64,000 nucleotides of DNA. Source: Lentzea aerocolonigenes. GTDB lineage: Bacteria > Actinomycetota > Actinomycetes > Mycobacteriales > Pseudonocardiaceae. Where the stretch lies: NCBI RefSeq assembly GCF_000955955.1, contig NZ_JYJG01000020.1, positions 1 to 64,000 on the forward strand, in the 5' to 3' direction. Of this stretch, positions 27,783 to 38,223 are shown one piece after another (positions within the stretch are counted from its first letter, which is position 1; each line of letters opens with the position of its first letter). The translations under genes were made by a program, and so were the position numbers. The notes beneath the pieces are model-generated. The model made no database searches, was not told the DNA's origin, and saw nothing but the letters and a program-made list of their open reading frames with translations.

Positions 27783-30464
27783 GTGGAGTTCCTGTTGCTC
27801 GGCTCGCTGGCGGTCAGGCGGGCGGGCACACCGCTGGAGCTGGGCGGACCCCGGCAGCGGGCGGTGCTCACGATGCTGTTGCTGCACGCCAACCAGGCCG
27901 TCAGCGTCGCACAGCTCACCGAGGCGGTCTGGGACTCCCCGCCCGTTTCGCCCGAGTCGAACCTGCGCACGTACGTGGCCGGACTGCGCAAGGTCCTCGG
28001 CAATCGGCTGATCACCCGGCCCGGTCACGGCTACCAGCTCGTCGTCGAACCCGGCGAGCTCGACCTCGACGCGTTCGACTCGCTGGTGCGCCAGGGCGAG
28101 GAGGCGTTGGCAGAGGCCGACGCCGAGGCGGCGGCGGGGTTCCTCGCCGAGGCGCTGGCCAAGTGGCACGGCACCCCGACCGCCGAGCTGAGCGCTGGAC
28201 CGTTGCTGCGCGCGGAGTTCACCCGCCTGCAGGAACGCCGGCTCACCGCGGTCGAGCGATATGCCAAGGCGGCCTTGGAACTCGGCCGGTTCGACGACGT
28301 GATCGACAGGCTTCGACGAGAGACGGCACAGCACCCGTTGCGCGAGGAGCTGTGGGCCCAGCTGATGCTCGCCCTGGACCGCTCCGGCCGTCGAGGCGAG
28401 GCGCTGGAGGCCTACGCGGCCGCCCGCAAGCACGTGGTCGAGCAGGTCGGCGTCGAGCCGGGCGCACGACTGCGGCAACTGCAGCAGGTGATCCTGGAAA
28501 GCCGGGTGCCCTCCCCTGCCGCACTGAACGCACACCGCCAGCTGCCGATGGACATCGCCGAGTTCACCGGACGTGAGGCCGAGCTGCGCAAGCTGTGCGA
28601 GCCGGGACCGCAGACCACGGTCGTGATCTCCGCGATCGAGGGCATGGCCGGTGTCGGCAAGACGAAACTGGCCGTGCGGGCGGCACACCAGCTCATCCAG
28701 CGGTATCCGGATGTCCAGCTGTGGGCGGATCTGCACGGCTTCGACGCGGACGAACTGCCCGCCGATCCCGCTGCCGTGCTGGAGAGCTTCCTGCGCCTGC
28801 TGGGCGTTCCCGGCGGTCAGATACCGGAGTCGCTGGAGGCCCGCGCGGCGCTCTACCGCGACCGGCTGGCGGGCAAACGGGCGTTGGTGCTGCTGGACAA
28901 CGCGGCGGGCGAGGACCAGGTGCGGCCGTTGCTGCCGGGCAGCGCGTCGTGTCTGGTGCTGATCACCAGCCGCCGCACGCTGTTGAGACTGGACGGCGTG
29001 AAGTCGCTCTTCCTGGACGTCTTCACGCCAGGCGAAGCGGTGGCGCTGCTCTCCCGGATCGCCGGCGCGGACCGGATCGACGCGGATCGCGAGGCAGCCG
29101 TTCGGGTCGCGGAGCTGTGCGGACACCTGCCGATCGCGGTCGCACTGGCCGCCAAACGACTCGCTCGCCGTCCACAGTGGACCTTGCCGGACCTGGTGGC
29201 ACAGCTGGAACGAGGTGGCGTCGGCGCGCGAGGCGTCTTCGACCTCTCCTACCAGGCACTCCCGGACAACCAGCGCCGATTATTCAGGCTGCTCGGCCTG
29301 CACCCCGGCGAGGACGTCACCGCGGAGTCCGCCGCCGCCCTCGCCGGCCTGACCGCGTACGAGACCGAGGACCTGCTGGAGACGTTGCTCGACGAGCATC
29401 TGCTGCAGCAGCACACTCCCGGCCGTTACGGACTGCACGACCTGTTGCGCGCCTACGCCGTCGAGCAGGTCATGGCCGCGGAACCGCCGCCCGCACGGGA
29501 TTTGGCGCGACGACGGGTGCTGGACTGGTACGTGCACACGTCGTGGTACGCCGAACTGCAGCTCAACCCCGTGCGGAAGCTGGAGATCGGCACCGCGGAC
29601 CCGGCCGTGCACCCGCGCACGTTCGCCGACCGCGACGCCGCCTTGCTGTGGTGCGACACGGAACGCGCGAACCTGGTGGCCGCGGTCCGGGACGCGGCCG
29701 AGCACGGCCTGGCGGAGCAGTGCTGGAGCCTCGCTCAATGCCTGTGGGACTTCTTCAACCTGCGCAAGCACTGGGCCGACTGGATCGACACGCACACCGT
29801 GGCGTTGGCGGCCGCACGTTCGGTCGGTGATCGCAGCGCCGAGGGCCGGATGCTGATCACGCTCGGCATCGGGCTGCGCGAGATCCGGCGCCACGACGAA
29901 GCCATCGAGTGCTACCAGCAGGCACTCGCGATCTTCCGCGCGATCGGGGACAAGTCGCGGCAGGAACCGACGTTGAACAACCTCGGCATCGCGTACATGG
30001 TCGTCGGGCGGGTCGACGACGCGCTGGCGTGCTACGAGCAGGCCGCCGAGATCGCGCGTGAGCTGGGCAACCTGCACACGGAAGCCGTCATCTCGAACAA
30101 CATCGGGCTTCTGCACGCCGACGCCGGGCGGTTCGACCAGGCGCTGGAGTGGTACCTGCGGGCGTTGGAGATCCGGCAGGAAGTCAAGGACCCGTACAGC
30201 GAGGCGATCCTGCTCAACAACATCGGCGAGGTGTACCGGGGGCTGCTCGACTTCCCCGAGGCCGTGTCGTACGTCGACCGGGCGCTGGAGACGTTCCGCG
30301 CGATCGGCGACCTCTACGGGCAGGCCGAGTCGCTGGACAACCTCGGACTGGCGCTGGACGGCCTCGGCGACCGGCGGGGCGCGGAGAAGTGCTGGCTGGA
30401 GTCGGTGACGTTGTTCGAGGAACTGGGCGAGCCGAAGGCCGACGAGGTGCGCGCCAGGTTGTAG
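27783..30464 (+). CDS. AfsR/SARP-family regulator with NB-ARC and TPR domains
   Basis: An 893-residue regulator. Residues 1-90 form the OmpR-like winged helix (VEFLLLGSLAVRRAGTPLEL, then SNLRTYVAGLRKVLG), about 95-240 the bacterial transcriptional activation domain, about 270-560 an NB-ARC ATPase with Walker A GMAGVGKT (near 288) and VLLDNA, and about 660-890 tetratricopeptide repeats. GTG 27783 is preferred because GAGGAG lies 8 bases upstream; in-frame ATGs at 27747 and 27765 are alternatives. Such proteins usually activate secondary-metabolite genes or integrate kinase signals. Only the LanB-like gene downstream is an obvious candidate target, separated by a terminator. Confidence 0.9.
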   Translation: MEFLLLGSLAVRRAGTPLELGGPRQRAVLTMLLLHANQAVSVAQLTEAVWDSPPVSPESNLRTYVAGLRKVLGNRLITRPGHGYQLVVEPGELDLDAFDSLVRQGEEALAEADAEAAAGFLAEALAKWHGTPTAELSAGPLLRAEFTRLQERRLTAVERYAKAALELGRFDDVIDRLRRETAQHPLREELWAQLMLALDRSGRRGEALEAYAAARKHVVEQVGVEPGARLRQLQQVILESRVPSPAALNAHRQLPMDIAEFTGREAELRKLCEPGPQTTVVISAIEGMAGVGKTKLAVRAAHQLIQRYPDVQLWADLHGFDADELPADPAAVLESFLRLLGVPGGQIPESLEARAALYRDRLAGKRALVLLDNAAGEDQVRPLLPGSASCLVLITSRRTLLRLDGVKSLFLDVFTPGEAVALLSRIAGADRIDADREAAVRVAELCGHLPIAVALAAKRLARRPQWTLPDLVAQLERGGVGARGVFDLSYQALPDNQRRLFRLLGLHPGEDVTAESAAALAGLTAYETEDLLETLLDEHLLQQHTPGRYGLHDLLRAYAVEQVMAAEPPPARDLARRRVLDWYVHTSWYAELQLNPVRKLEIGTADPAVHPRTFADRDAALLWCDTERANLVAAVRDAAEHGLAEQCWSLAQCLWDFFNLRKHWADWIDTHTVALAAARSVGDRSAEGRMLITLGIGLREIRRHDEAIECYQQALAIFRAIGDKSRQEPTLNNLGIAYMVVGRVDDALACYEQAAEIARELGNLHTEAVISNNIGLLHADAGRFDQALEWYLRALEIRQEVKDPYSEAILLNNIGEVYRGLLDFPEAVSYVDRALETFRAIGDLYGQAESLDNLGLALDGLGDRRGAEKCWLESVTLFEELGEPKADEVRARL

Positions 30465-30477
30465 CCGAGGCGGTCGA

Positions 30478-30510
30478 GCAAAGCGCGATCCGTGCCGTAT
30501 CGCGCTTTGC
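30478..30510 (+). terminator. Perfect 12-bp hairpin between the SARP and LanB-like genes
   Basis: GCAAAGCGCGAT (30478-30489) is perfectly complementary to ATCGCGCTTTGC (30499-30510) with a 9-base loop. It sits 13 bases after the SARP stop and 14 bases before the next ATG, so it should limit read-through unless it acts as a regulatory leader. Confidence 0.75.
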
Positions 30511-30523
30511 CAGGGTGGCCGGC

Positions 30524-32719
30524 ATGACAGATCGCGTGCGGGGAGAAGCAGCGCCGTACGCACTCGTGCGGCTGGCGACCCTGCCACACCCGGACGGCGC
30601 TGCGGGCGCGGCGCCGTTCCGCCGGGCTGCGGAAGCGTTGGCGGACACCGAAAGCCGGTTGCACGCGCTGGCCGGCCCGTTGTGCGAGCTGCTGCACGAC
30701 AGCGCGGGCACTCACCCCTCCGAGTTCCACCGCCGGGTCGTGCTGCCGTTGCGCCGCGACATCCACAACCGGCGCATGCCCAAGCCCGCGTTGCGCGCCG
30801 CGGCCTCGTCGCTGCGGATTCCTTCGCTGGACACGTGGTTCGAGCTGATGGACTCGCTCGGCCCGTTGCTCGCCGAGATCTCACGACTGCAGGCGGAGGC
30901 TTTGGCCGCCGAACGTGAAGTGTGCGCGCCGGAACCGTTGCGCCGCGCAACCGGCTGGGGCACCTGGTCCGCCGACGCGCCGACGCCCGACTGGGGCACG
31001 CCGGTCTCCGTCACGCGGGTCGACCAGCTGCTGCTGACCCGTCTGATCGCCGCTCTGGTTTCCGATCGTGCACGGCTCTTCGACCACCCGCACCGCCTCG
31101 CGCCGGGCGTGCACGAGGACGACGGCGTGACGAAGTTCCTCCGCGACGTCCCGGCTTCCGGCTCGTATCTGTGCGCCGAGGAGAGCGTGGAGCTGGCCTC
31201 AAGCCCGTCGTTGCGGTTCCTCATCGGCCTGACCTCGGCCAACCCCAAGGGAATCAGCCCGTCCGAACTCGCCGGTGCGCTCGCGACCCGGCTGCCCGAC
31301 GGCGAGTCCCATCGCGCCAGGGGCCACGTCGCGTTGCTGCTCGACATCAAGCTGCTGATCCCGGTGCTGCCGGTCGATCCGCAGGACCCTGCCGCATGTC
31401 CGTCGCTGGCCTCGTGGCTGCGCGACACCGGACGGCCAGAGCTGGCCGACCGCGTGCTGTCGATCCACCACTCGACGGTGGCGTTCGGTGAGCTCTCGTC
31501 GTCGGAACGGCCCGCCGCGCTGGCCGCGCTCACCGCCGAGTGGGAGGCGCTGGGCTCGGCGGTCGGTGCCGACCTTACCGGCGTCGTACCGTTGAGCGAG
31601 GACGTCGTGCTGCCGCAACCGGTTCGCCTCGGTCGCGCGTACGGGTACGACGGCGTGCGTTCGCTGGCTTCGTTGACGCCGTTGCTCATGCTGTTCGACC
31701 GGCACCTCGCGATCCGCAGGCACATCCGCGACCAGTTCGTCGTCGAGTTCGGCCGCGGTGGCTCAGCGCGCCTCGCCGAGTGCTCGCAGCTGCTCCTGGA
31801 CGCGCTGGCCTCCGCACCGACCGGCGGCCTCGGCGCGAGCCGCGCCCAGGTCGCCGATCTAGTGGTGGACGGCGTGATCACCGACGATGCCGTCGAAGCC
31901 GCCGCCGACCTGCTGCCGTCGTGGATGAAGACCCGTCCCGTGTCGTACGGCTTCTCCGCGCAGCCTTCTCCGGAAGGTCTGGTGGTGAACGACATCCACC
32001 ACGGCTTCGGCCGCTTTCCCGTGCGTTTCCTGGACATGCTGCCACCGGAGGCCTACGCGTCCGTCCGGGCCACTTTGGACGGTGTGTTCCCGCGCGGTTT
32101 CGCCGAGTACCGCCCGGTGCAGGGCTTCACCCCGAACCTGCACCCGCTGCTCAGCCGCGTGGAGATCGGTGAGGATCCGCGCTGGGCCGACCACACCCCG
32201 GACGCCTTCGAACTCTTCCACGACCAGGAACGCGACGAGCTCAGGCTGCGGCGCTCCGGTGCGGTCGTCGACGTCCTGTACCTCGGCCACCTCCTGCCGA
32301 TCTCACTGCCCGGCCGGGTCGCCGCACTGCACGCCGACCTCGCGTGCGGTGCGGCCGACCTCTCCCAGTTGCGCCCCTTCTCGCACTCCGGTGACGTGCT
32401 GTTCGCCGACCGCCTGCGCTACCGCGACGTCCTGCTGGCGCGTCGCACGTGGGAGTTGTCCGCTGCCGCTCTGGACGTCAGGGATGTGGCCTCGGTGGCC
32501 CGGTTCCGCGCTGCCAACGGTCTGCCGGGTCAGGTGTTCGTCGGCACGAACCATCAGCAACCGCAGTACGTCGACCTCACCAACGCCCTGCACCTGCGCA
32601 ACCTGCCGCGCCTGCTGATCCGCGACAGCGACCACCGCGTCCAGCTCACCGAGGCCCTGCCGGTGCCGTCCGGGCAGGGCCTGGAGATCTTCGCCGAGAC
32701 CTACCGGAGGGCCGAGTAG
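30524..32719 (+). CDS. Stand-alone LanB-type lantibiotic dehydratase (glutamylation-domain) protein
   Basis: A 731-residue protein resembling the N-terminal tRNA-Glu-dependent glutamylation domain of class I lanthipeptide dehydratases: ALVRLATLP near the start, LRRDIHNRRMP (near residue 83), and a C-terminal block ending QPQYVDLTNALHLRNLPRL and then TEALPVPSGQGLEIFAE, as in LanB proteins. No SpaB_C-type elimination domain is fused or encoded beside it, nor a LanC cyclase, a protease or an obvious precursor peptide. It may be a split dehydratase, a peptide aminoacyl-tRNA ligase (PEARL-like), or an orphan acting elsewhere. Family assignment is fairly firm; activity is not. Confidence 0.7.
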   Translation: MTDRVRGEAAPYALVRLATLPHPDGAAGAAPFRRAAEALADTESRLHALAGPLCELLHDSAGTHPSEFHRRVVLPLRRDIHNRRMPKPALRAAASSLRIPSLDTWFELMDSLGPLLAEISRLQAEALAAEREVCAPEPLRRATGWGTWSADAPTPDWGTPVSVTRVDQLLLTRLIAALVSDRARLFDHPHRLAPGVHEDDGVTKFLRDVPASGSYLCAEESVELASSPSLRFLIGLTSANPKGISPSELAGALATRLPDGESHRARGHVALLLDIKLLIPVLPVDPQDPAACPSLASWLRDTGRPELADRVLSIHHSTVAFGELSSSERPAALAALTAEWEALGSAVGADLTGVVPLSEDVVLPQPVRLGRAYGYDGVRSLASLTPLLMLFDRHLAIRRHIRDQFVVEFGRGGSARLAECSQLLLDALASAPTGGLGASRAQVADLVVDGVITDDAVEAAADLLPSWMKTRPVSYGFSAQPSPEGLVVNDIHHGFGRFPVRFLDMLPPEAYASVRATLDGVFPRGFAEYRPVQGFTPNLHPLLSRVEIGEDPRWADHTPDAFELFHDQERDELRLRRSGAVVDVLYLGHLLPISLPGRVAALHADLACGAADLSQLRPFSHSGDVLFADRLRYRDVLLARRTWELSAAALDVRDVASVARFRAANGLPGQVFVGTNHQQPQYVDLTNALHLRNLPRLLIRDSDHRVQLTEALPVPSGQGLEIFAETYRRAE

Positions 32720-32729
32720 GCCCCTGGCC

Positions 32730-33002
32730 TCAGAACGGCCGCCCGCCGACGAACATCATCGCGCTGACCAGCACCGCCAGCAGTCCCAGCAGCAGCCCGA
32801 TCGCGGCCATCGGCTTGCCGCGCCGGTCACCCAGCAGACCGAGCACCGCCACGACGAGGACGATCACCCCGCCGACCAGCCCGACGTAGCGCCGGAACCC
32901 GTCCATGGCGACCGGCAGGAACGGCACCACGACCGCGACCAGCCCGAGAACCAGCGCGGTCAGCCCCACTGCGGGACTCTTGGACGCCTGTGGCAGCGAC
33001 AT
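32730..33002 (-). CDS. Small membrane protein, three to four hydrophobic segments
   Basis: A 90-residue protein consisting almost entirely of hydrophobic stretches: VGLTALVLGLVAVVVPFLPV, YVGLVGGVIVLVVAVLGLL and AAIGLLLGLLAVLVSAMMFV, joined by short polar loops (FRRY and GDRRGKP). No motif identifies a function. It is convergent with the LanB-like gene (stop codons 10 bases apart) and stands alone. Confidence 0.65.
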   Translation of the reverse strand: MSLPQASKSPAVGLTALVLGLVAVVVPFLPVAMDGFRRYVGLVGGVIVLVVAVLGLLGDRRGKPMAAIGLLLGLLAVLVSAMMFVGGRPF

Positions 33003-33027
33003 GTTCGCGACCCTAACGAACCGGCAA

Positions 33028-34014
33028 TTAGATCTCCACCGAATCCAACAGGGAATCCACCGTCGGTTCGATCGCCGCCGCTGCCCGCGCGTCCCGGAAC
33101 CTGCGCTCGATGCCCAGATCCCGGCGGAACGCCGCGTCCCCGCACACCTTCATCGCCAGGTCCGTCACCGCGACAGCAGCCTCGGTAGCGGTCACCGCGA
33201 GCAGCCGAACCCGGTCAGCGGACCGCTCCGGATGCCACGTCACCGCCGACGAGGTGTCGTTGTAGAGCACCCGAACCTCGTCCGTCCGCAACCGCATCCG
33301 AGCCAGATCGGCACGGGTCCGCGGATCACCACCGCCGAGATGTCCCAACGCCGCGGCCAACGCGCCTTCCATCAGCCCCAACGACACCGCGGCCCCGAGC
33401 ACCAGGAACCACGGGAACGCCAGCTCCTCCGACCACAGCTGGTTCGAAGCGGGAACCCGCACGGGATCAGCCTCGACACAGGTGGCCACGGTCCCCCGCA
33501 GCCCCATCCCGGCATGATCGGCGGGCACGAGCAACCCCGGCGCCTCGGCGGGCACCAGCAACAACGCCCGCCCGCACGACCAGACGTAGCTGTCCGCTTC
33601 GCCGGCCGCGATCACCCAGCTCTTGCGCGCCCGCACCTGCACGATGTCGCCGTGCGTCGACACCTCGCCGCTCGCGCCGAAAGCCGCCAACGTCGACAGG
33701 TGCCGCCCAGCAGCGATCTCCGCGCGCAACCAGTGCGGGCCGGAACGATCGAGCACGGCGGCCGCGGAGTAGTGCGAGCGCAACACGGAAGCCGTTGCGC
33801 CGCACACCCGAGCGATCTCCTCGACGACCCGGCCGGCCGAGCGGAGATCCTGACCTCCCCCGCCGACCGTGCGGGAGATCGTCATCCCCAGAAGGCCGCG
33901 CGCCCCCAGCGAGTTCAGGGCGGCGCGCGGAAATCTGGCCTGTTGATCGACATCGGCGGCCGAAGGTGCCACCACGTTCTGCACGATGCGGAGCAAGTCC
34001 GCCCGGTACGTCAC
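33028..34014 (-). CDS. Acyl-CoA dehydrogenase-like flavoprotein (short)
   Basis: A 328-residue protein of the acyl-CoA dehydrogenase superfamily: N-terminal helices with ARFPRAALNSLGARGLLGMT, the LRSAGRVVEEIARVCGATAS segment, a beta domain (RKSWVIAAGEADSYVW) and a C-terminal helical bundle. It is shorter than the usual 380-400 residues, and the catalytic glutamate cannot be placed with confidence, so activity is uncertain. Its GTG start overlaps the aldehyde dehydrogenase stop by 4 bases (GTGA), so the two are coupled and may form the tail of the fdh transcript. Confidence 0.75.
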   Translation of the reverse strand: MTYRADLLRIVQNVVAPSAADVDQQARFPRAALNSLGARGLLGMTISRTVGGGGQDLRSAGRVVEEIARVCGATASVLRSHYSAAAVLDRSGPHWLRAEIAAGRHLSTLAAFGASGEVSTHGDIVQVRARKSWVIAAGEADSYVWSCGRALLLVPAEAPGLLVPADHAGMGLRGTVATCVEADPVRVPASNQLWSEELAFPWFLVLGAAVSLGLMEGALAAALGHLGGGDPRTRADLARMRLRTDEVRVLYNDTSSAVTWHPERSADRVRLLAVTATEAAVAVTDLAMKVCGDAAFRRDLGIERRFRDARAAAAIEPTVDSLLDSVEI

Positions 34015-35552
34015 GTGGGCGGGTACAGCGAGTAGGACGGGAAGTTGCCGTACGGCCGTTCATCCGGCGGACCCTCTGTCACGGCGTGCACCAGCAACGT
34101 GCCGCCCACGAACGCACCGCGCCACGAGGCTCCACGGCCACCGAACACCTCCTCCCGGTCACCCCGCGAACGCGGCTTGTTGATGCCGACCTTGAACGCC
34201 TGGACGTCCTCGCTGAGTCGCTTCGCCGTCGCCTCGTCGTCGCAGGCCAGAGACGCGACCAAGGCACCGTTCGAGGCGTTCATCGCGGCCAGCAGCTCGG
34301 CCTCGGTGTCCACCAGGACGATCGTGTCGACCGGCCCGAACGGCTCCGCGTGGTGCAACACGGACGACCGAGGCGGGTCCAGGATCGCGACCGGCGCCAA
34401 GTACGCCGCCGTCTGCTGACCGGGCAGGAAGCGACCCGAGTCGAGCGATCCGCGGTACAACGGCACACCGCCGGCCCGGATCGCCTCGTCCACGACGTCA
34501 CCCAGTTCCTTGGCCTTCGCGTCGTTGATCAACGGCCCGAAGTCCAGCACGGGCAGCTCGTCGCCGGGCGAAGTGACGGCGAGCGGGTGCCCGAAGGTGA
34601 CCTCCTGGACCGCGGGCAGGTACACCGACAGGAACTTGTCGAACAACGACCGCTGCACGACGTACCGCGGGTAGGCGGTGCAGCGCTGCTTGCCGTAGTC
34701 GAAGGCCTTGCGGATCTGCGTGCCGAGCATGTCCCAGGAGTCGGTTTCCCAGATGCCCCAGCAGTTCAGGCCCTCCTGTTCCAGCACGTGCCGCCGGTTC
34801 GAGTCGACCAGCCGCGTCGCGATGGCGCTGCCGACGTCGCGACCGCCCACAAAGGACACACAGCCGAGGAACGACGACCCGACCAGCACCGGCGCCAGCT
34901 CGGCGCCGCTGCCGCTGACCAACGTCAACGGCAGCCCAGAACGGACCGCCAGCGCCGTCGCCAGCGTCAGGCAGCTCACGCCACCGTCGGTCGGCGCCTT
35001 GGCGATGACCGCGTTGCCCGCCAGCGCCTGCACGAGCATCGCGTGCATGAGCACGCTCATCGGGTAGTTCCACGAGGCGATGTTGCTGACCGGGCCGGAC
35101 AGCGGTTCGCGCCCGGCCAGCATCGAGTCGATCTCCTCGACGTACCACCGCACACCCTCGATGCAGCGATCGACGTCGGCCGTCGCGAGCCGCCACGGCT
35201 TGCCGATCTCCCACACCAGCAGCAACGACAACAGGTCGCGGTGCTCGGTGAGTGCGTCCAAAGCGGACGACACCCGCGCCTTGCGTTCGGGCAGAGGCAC
35301 GTTGCGCCACTCGATGTGCTGGTCGACGGCCGCGACGACCGCCCGTCCCGCGACGTCGAAGTCGAGGAACGGCGGGCCCGCGATGGTGGAGCCGTCGACC
35401 GGGCTGGTGGCGGGCATCGGTTCGCCGGAACGACTCCACCCGCCGCCGAAGTGGTTGAGCAGCCGATCGTCGTGGAACGCTTCTGGTGCGATCTTCACGC
35501 ACTGCGAGTAGACCTCGTCCCACGAGGTGCCGGGCTTCAAGATCAACGGCAT
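34011..35552 (-). CDS. Aldehyde dehydrogenase family protein
   Basis: A 513-residue NAD(P)-dependent aldehyde dehydrogenase. The Rossmann segment has ASWNYPMSVLMHAM with Asn162, the general base lies in LEQEGLN (Glu258), and the nucleophile is Cys291 in KQRCTAYPR; the EPFGPV loop is also present. It begins 47 bases after the last fdh gene with no terminator between, so it could be co-expressed with formate dehydrogenase, and is therefore a candidate for oxidising a small aldehyde such as formaldehyde or glyoxylate, but the sequence does not specify the substrate. It overlaps the acyl-CoA dehydrogenase-like gene by 4 bases. Confidence 0.88.
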   Translation of the reverse strand: MPLILKPGTSWDEVYSQCVKIAPEAFHDDRLLNHFGGGWSRSGEPMPATSPVDGSTIAGPPFLDFDVAGRAVVAAVDQHIEWRNVPLPERKARVSSALDALTEHRDLLSLLLVWEIGKPWRLATADVDRCIEGVRWYVEEIDSMLAGREPLSGPVSNIASWNYPMSVLMHAMLVQALAGNAVIAKAPTDGGVSCLTLATALAVRSGLPLTLVSGSGAELAPVLVGSSFLGCVSFVGGRDVGSAIATRLVDSNRRHVLEQEGLNCWGIWETDSWDMLGTQIRKAFDYGKQRCTAYPRYVVQRSLFDKFLSVYLPAVQEVTFGHPLAVTSPGDELPVLDFGPLINDAKAKELGDVVDEAIRAGGVPLYRGSLDSGRFLPGQQTAAYLAPVAILDPPRSSVLHHAEPFGPVDTIVLVDTEAELLAAMNASNGALVASLACDDEATAKRLSEDVQAFKVGINKPRSRGDREEVFGGRGASWRGAFVGGTLLVHAVTEGPPDERPYGNFPSYSLYPPT

Positions 35553-35599
35553 TGGGCGGCCCTTCCTGCCAAAAGGAAATGTCGCTGCCTAGCTGTGAA

Positions 35600-36453
35600 T
35601 CAGCGGTTTTGCACGTGCTGCCAGCCGAAACGTCCCTTGATGCACAGGTTTCCGTGCGTGACAGTGCTCTCGTGCGGAGAAGTGACCTTCACGATCTCGT
35701 TGTCCTGCACGTGCAGGGTGAGGTTGCACCCGACACCGCAGAACGTGCAGACGGTCGTGGTCTGGGTTTGAGCACTCTCGTCCCAGGTGCCGTCCTCGCG
35801 CTTGTCGTGCTCGCGCTTGAAGCTCAACGCACCCGTCGGGCAGACCTCGATGCAGTTGCCGCAGTACACGCAAGCGCTGTCGGGCAACGGCGTCGAGAAC
35901 TCCGTGGAGATCCGCGAGTCGAACCCACGGCCGGCGACGGAGATGGCGAAGCTGTTCTGCCACTGGTCGCCACACGCGTCGACGCACTTGTAGCACATGA
36001 TGCACTTGCCGTAGTCGCGGACGTACAACGGATTGTCCACAATGGTTGGTTGAAGTTTCGTCTCGGCCTCGGGACCGAACCGAGAGGGGTCGGCGCCGCA
36101 CGCGGACATCCACTCGTCCACGTGCGGCGTGGTGGACAGGTCCGTGGCGGACCCCAGAAGTTCCAGCACCAGCTTGCGACTGTGTTGCGTGCGCTCGGAG
36201 TCGGTGTGCACGACCATGCCGGGCTCGACCTTGCGCGAGCACGACGGCACCAGTGTGCGTGATCCCTCGACCTCGACCATGCAGACGCGGCAAGCGTTTG
36301 CAGGCTTCAAAGTGTCGCCGTAGCACAGCGTGGGAATCGACTTCCCCTTGGCCGTACATGCGTCCAGGATCGTCGCGCCTTCAGGCACGCGAACGCTTTC
36401 GCCGTCCAGCGTCATCTCGACGAGACGCTTCGGCAGGCCGATTTCCACGATCG

Positions 36454-36457
<4 letters not shown>
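35600..36457 (-). CDS. Formate dehydrogenase alpha, N-terminal iron-sulfur half (split FdsA)
   Basis: This 285-residue protein carries the electron-transfer half of an FdsA/NuoG-like subunit: a [2Fe-2S] ferredoxin (Cys45, 56, 59, 73), two ferredoxin-type [4Fe-4S] motifs (Cys152/155/158/162 and Cys196/199/202/206), and then the N-terminal [4Fe-4S] segment of the molybdopterin domain (Cys237/240/244/272, CTFCGVGC ... NLCIKGRFGW). It stops right after GRFGWQHVQNR, exactly where the separately encoded catalytic half (38224-40149) resumes with VRLTQPLVR. Its ATG overlaps the beta-subunit stop by 4 bases. It should wire the Mo centre to the FMN subunit. Confidence 0.88.
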
Positions 36458-38223
<1,766 letters not shown>

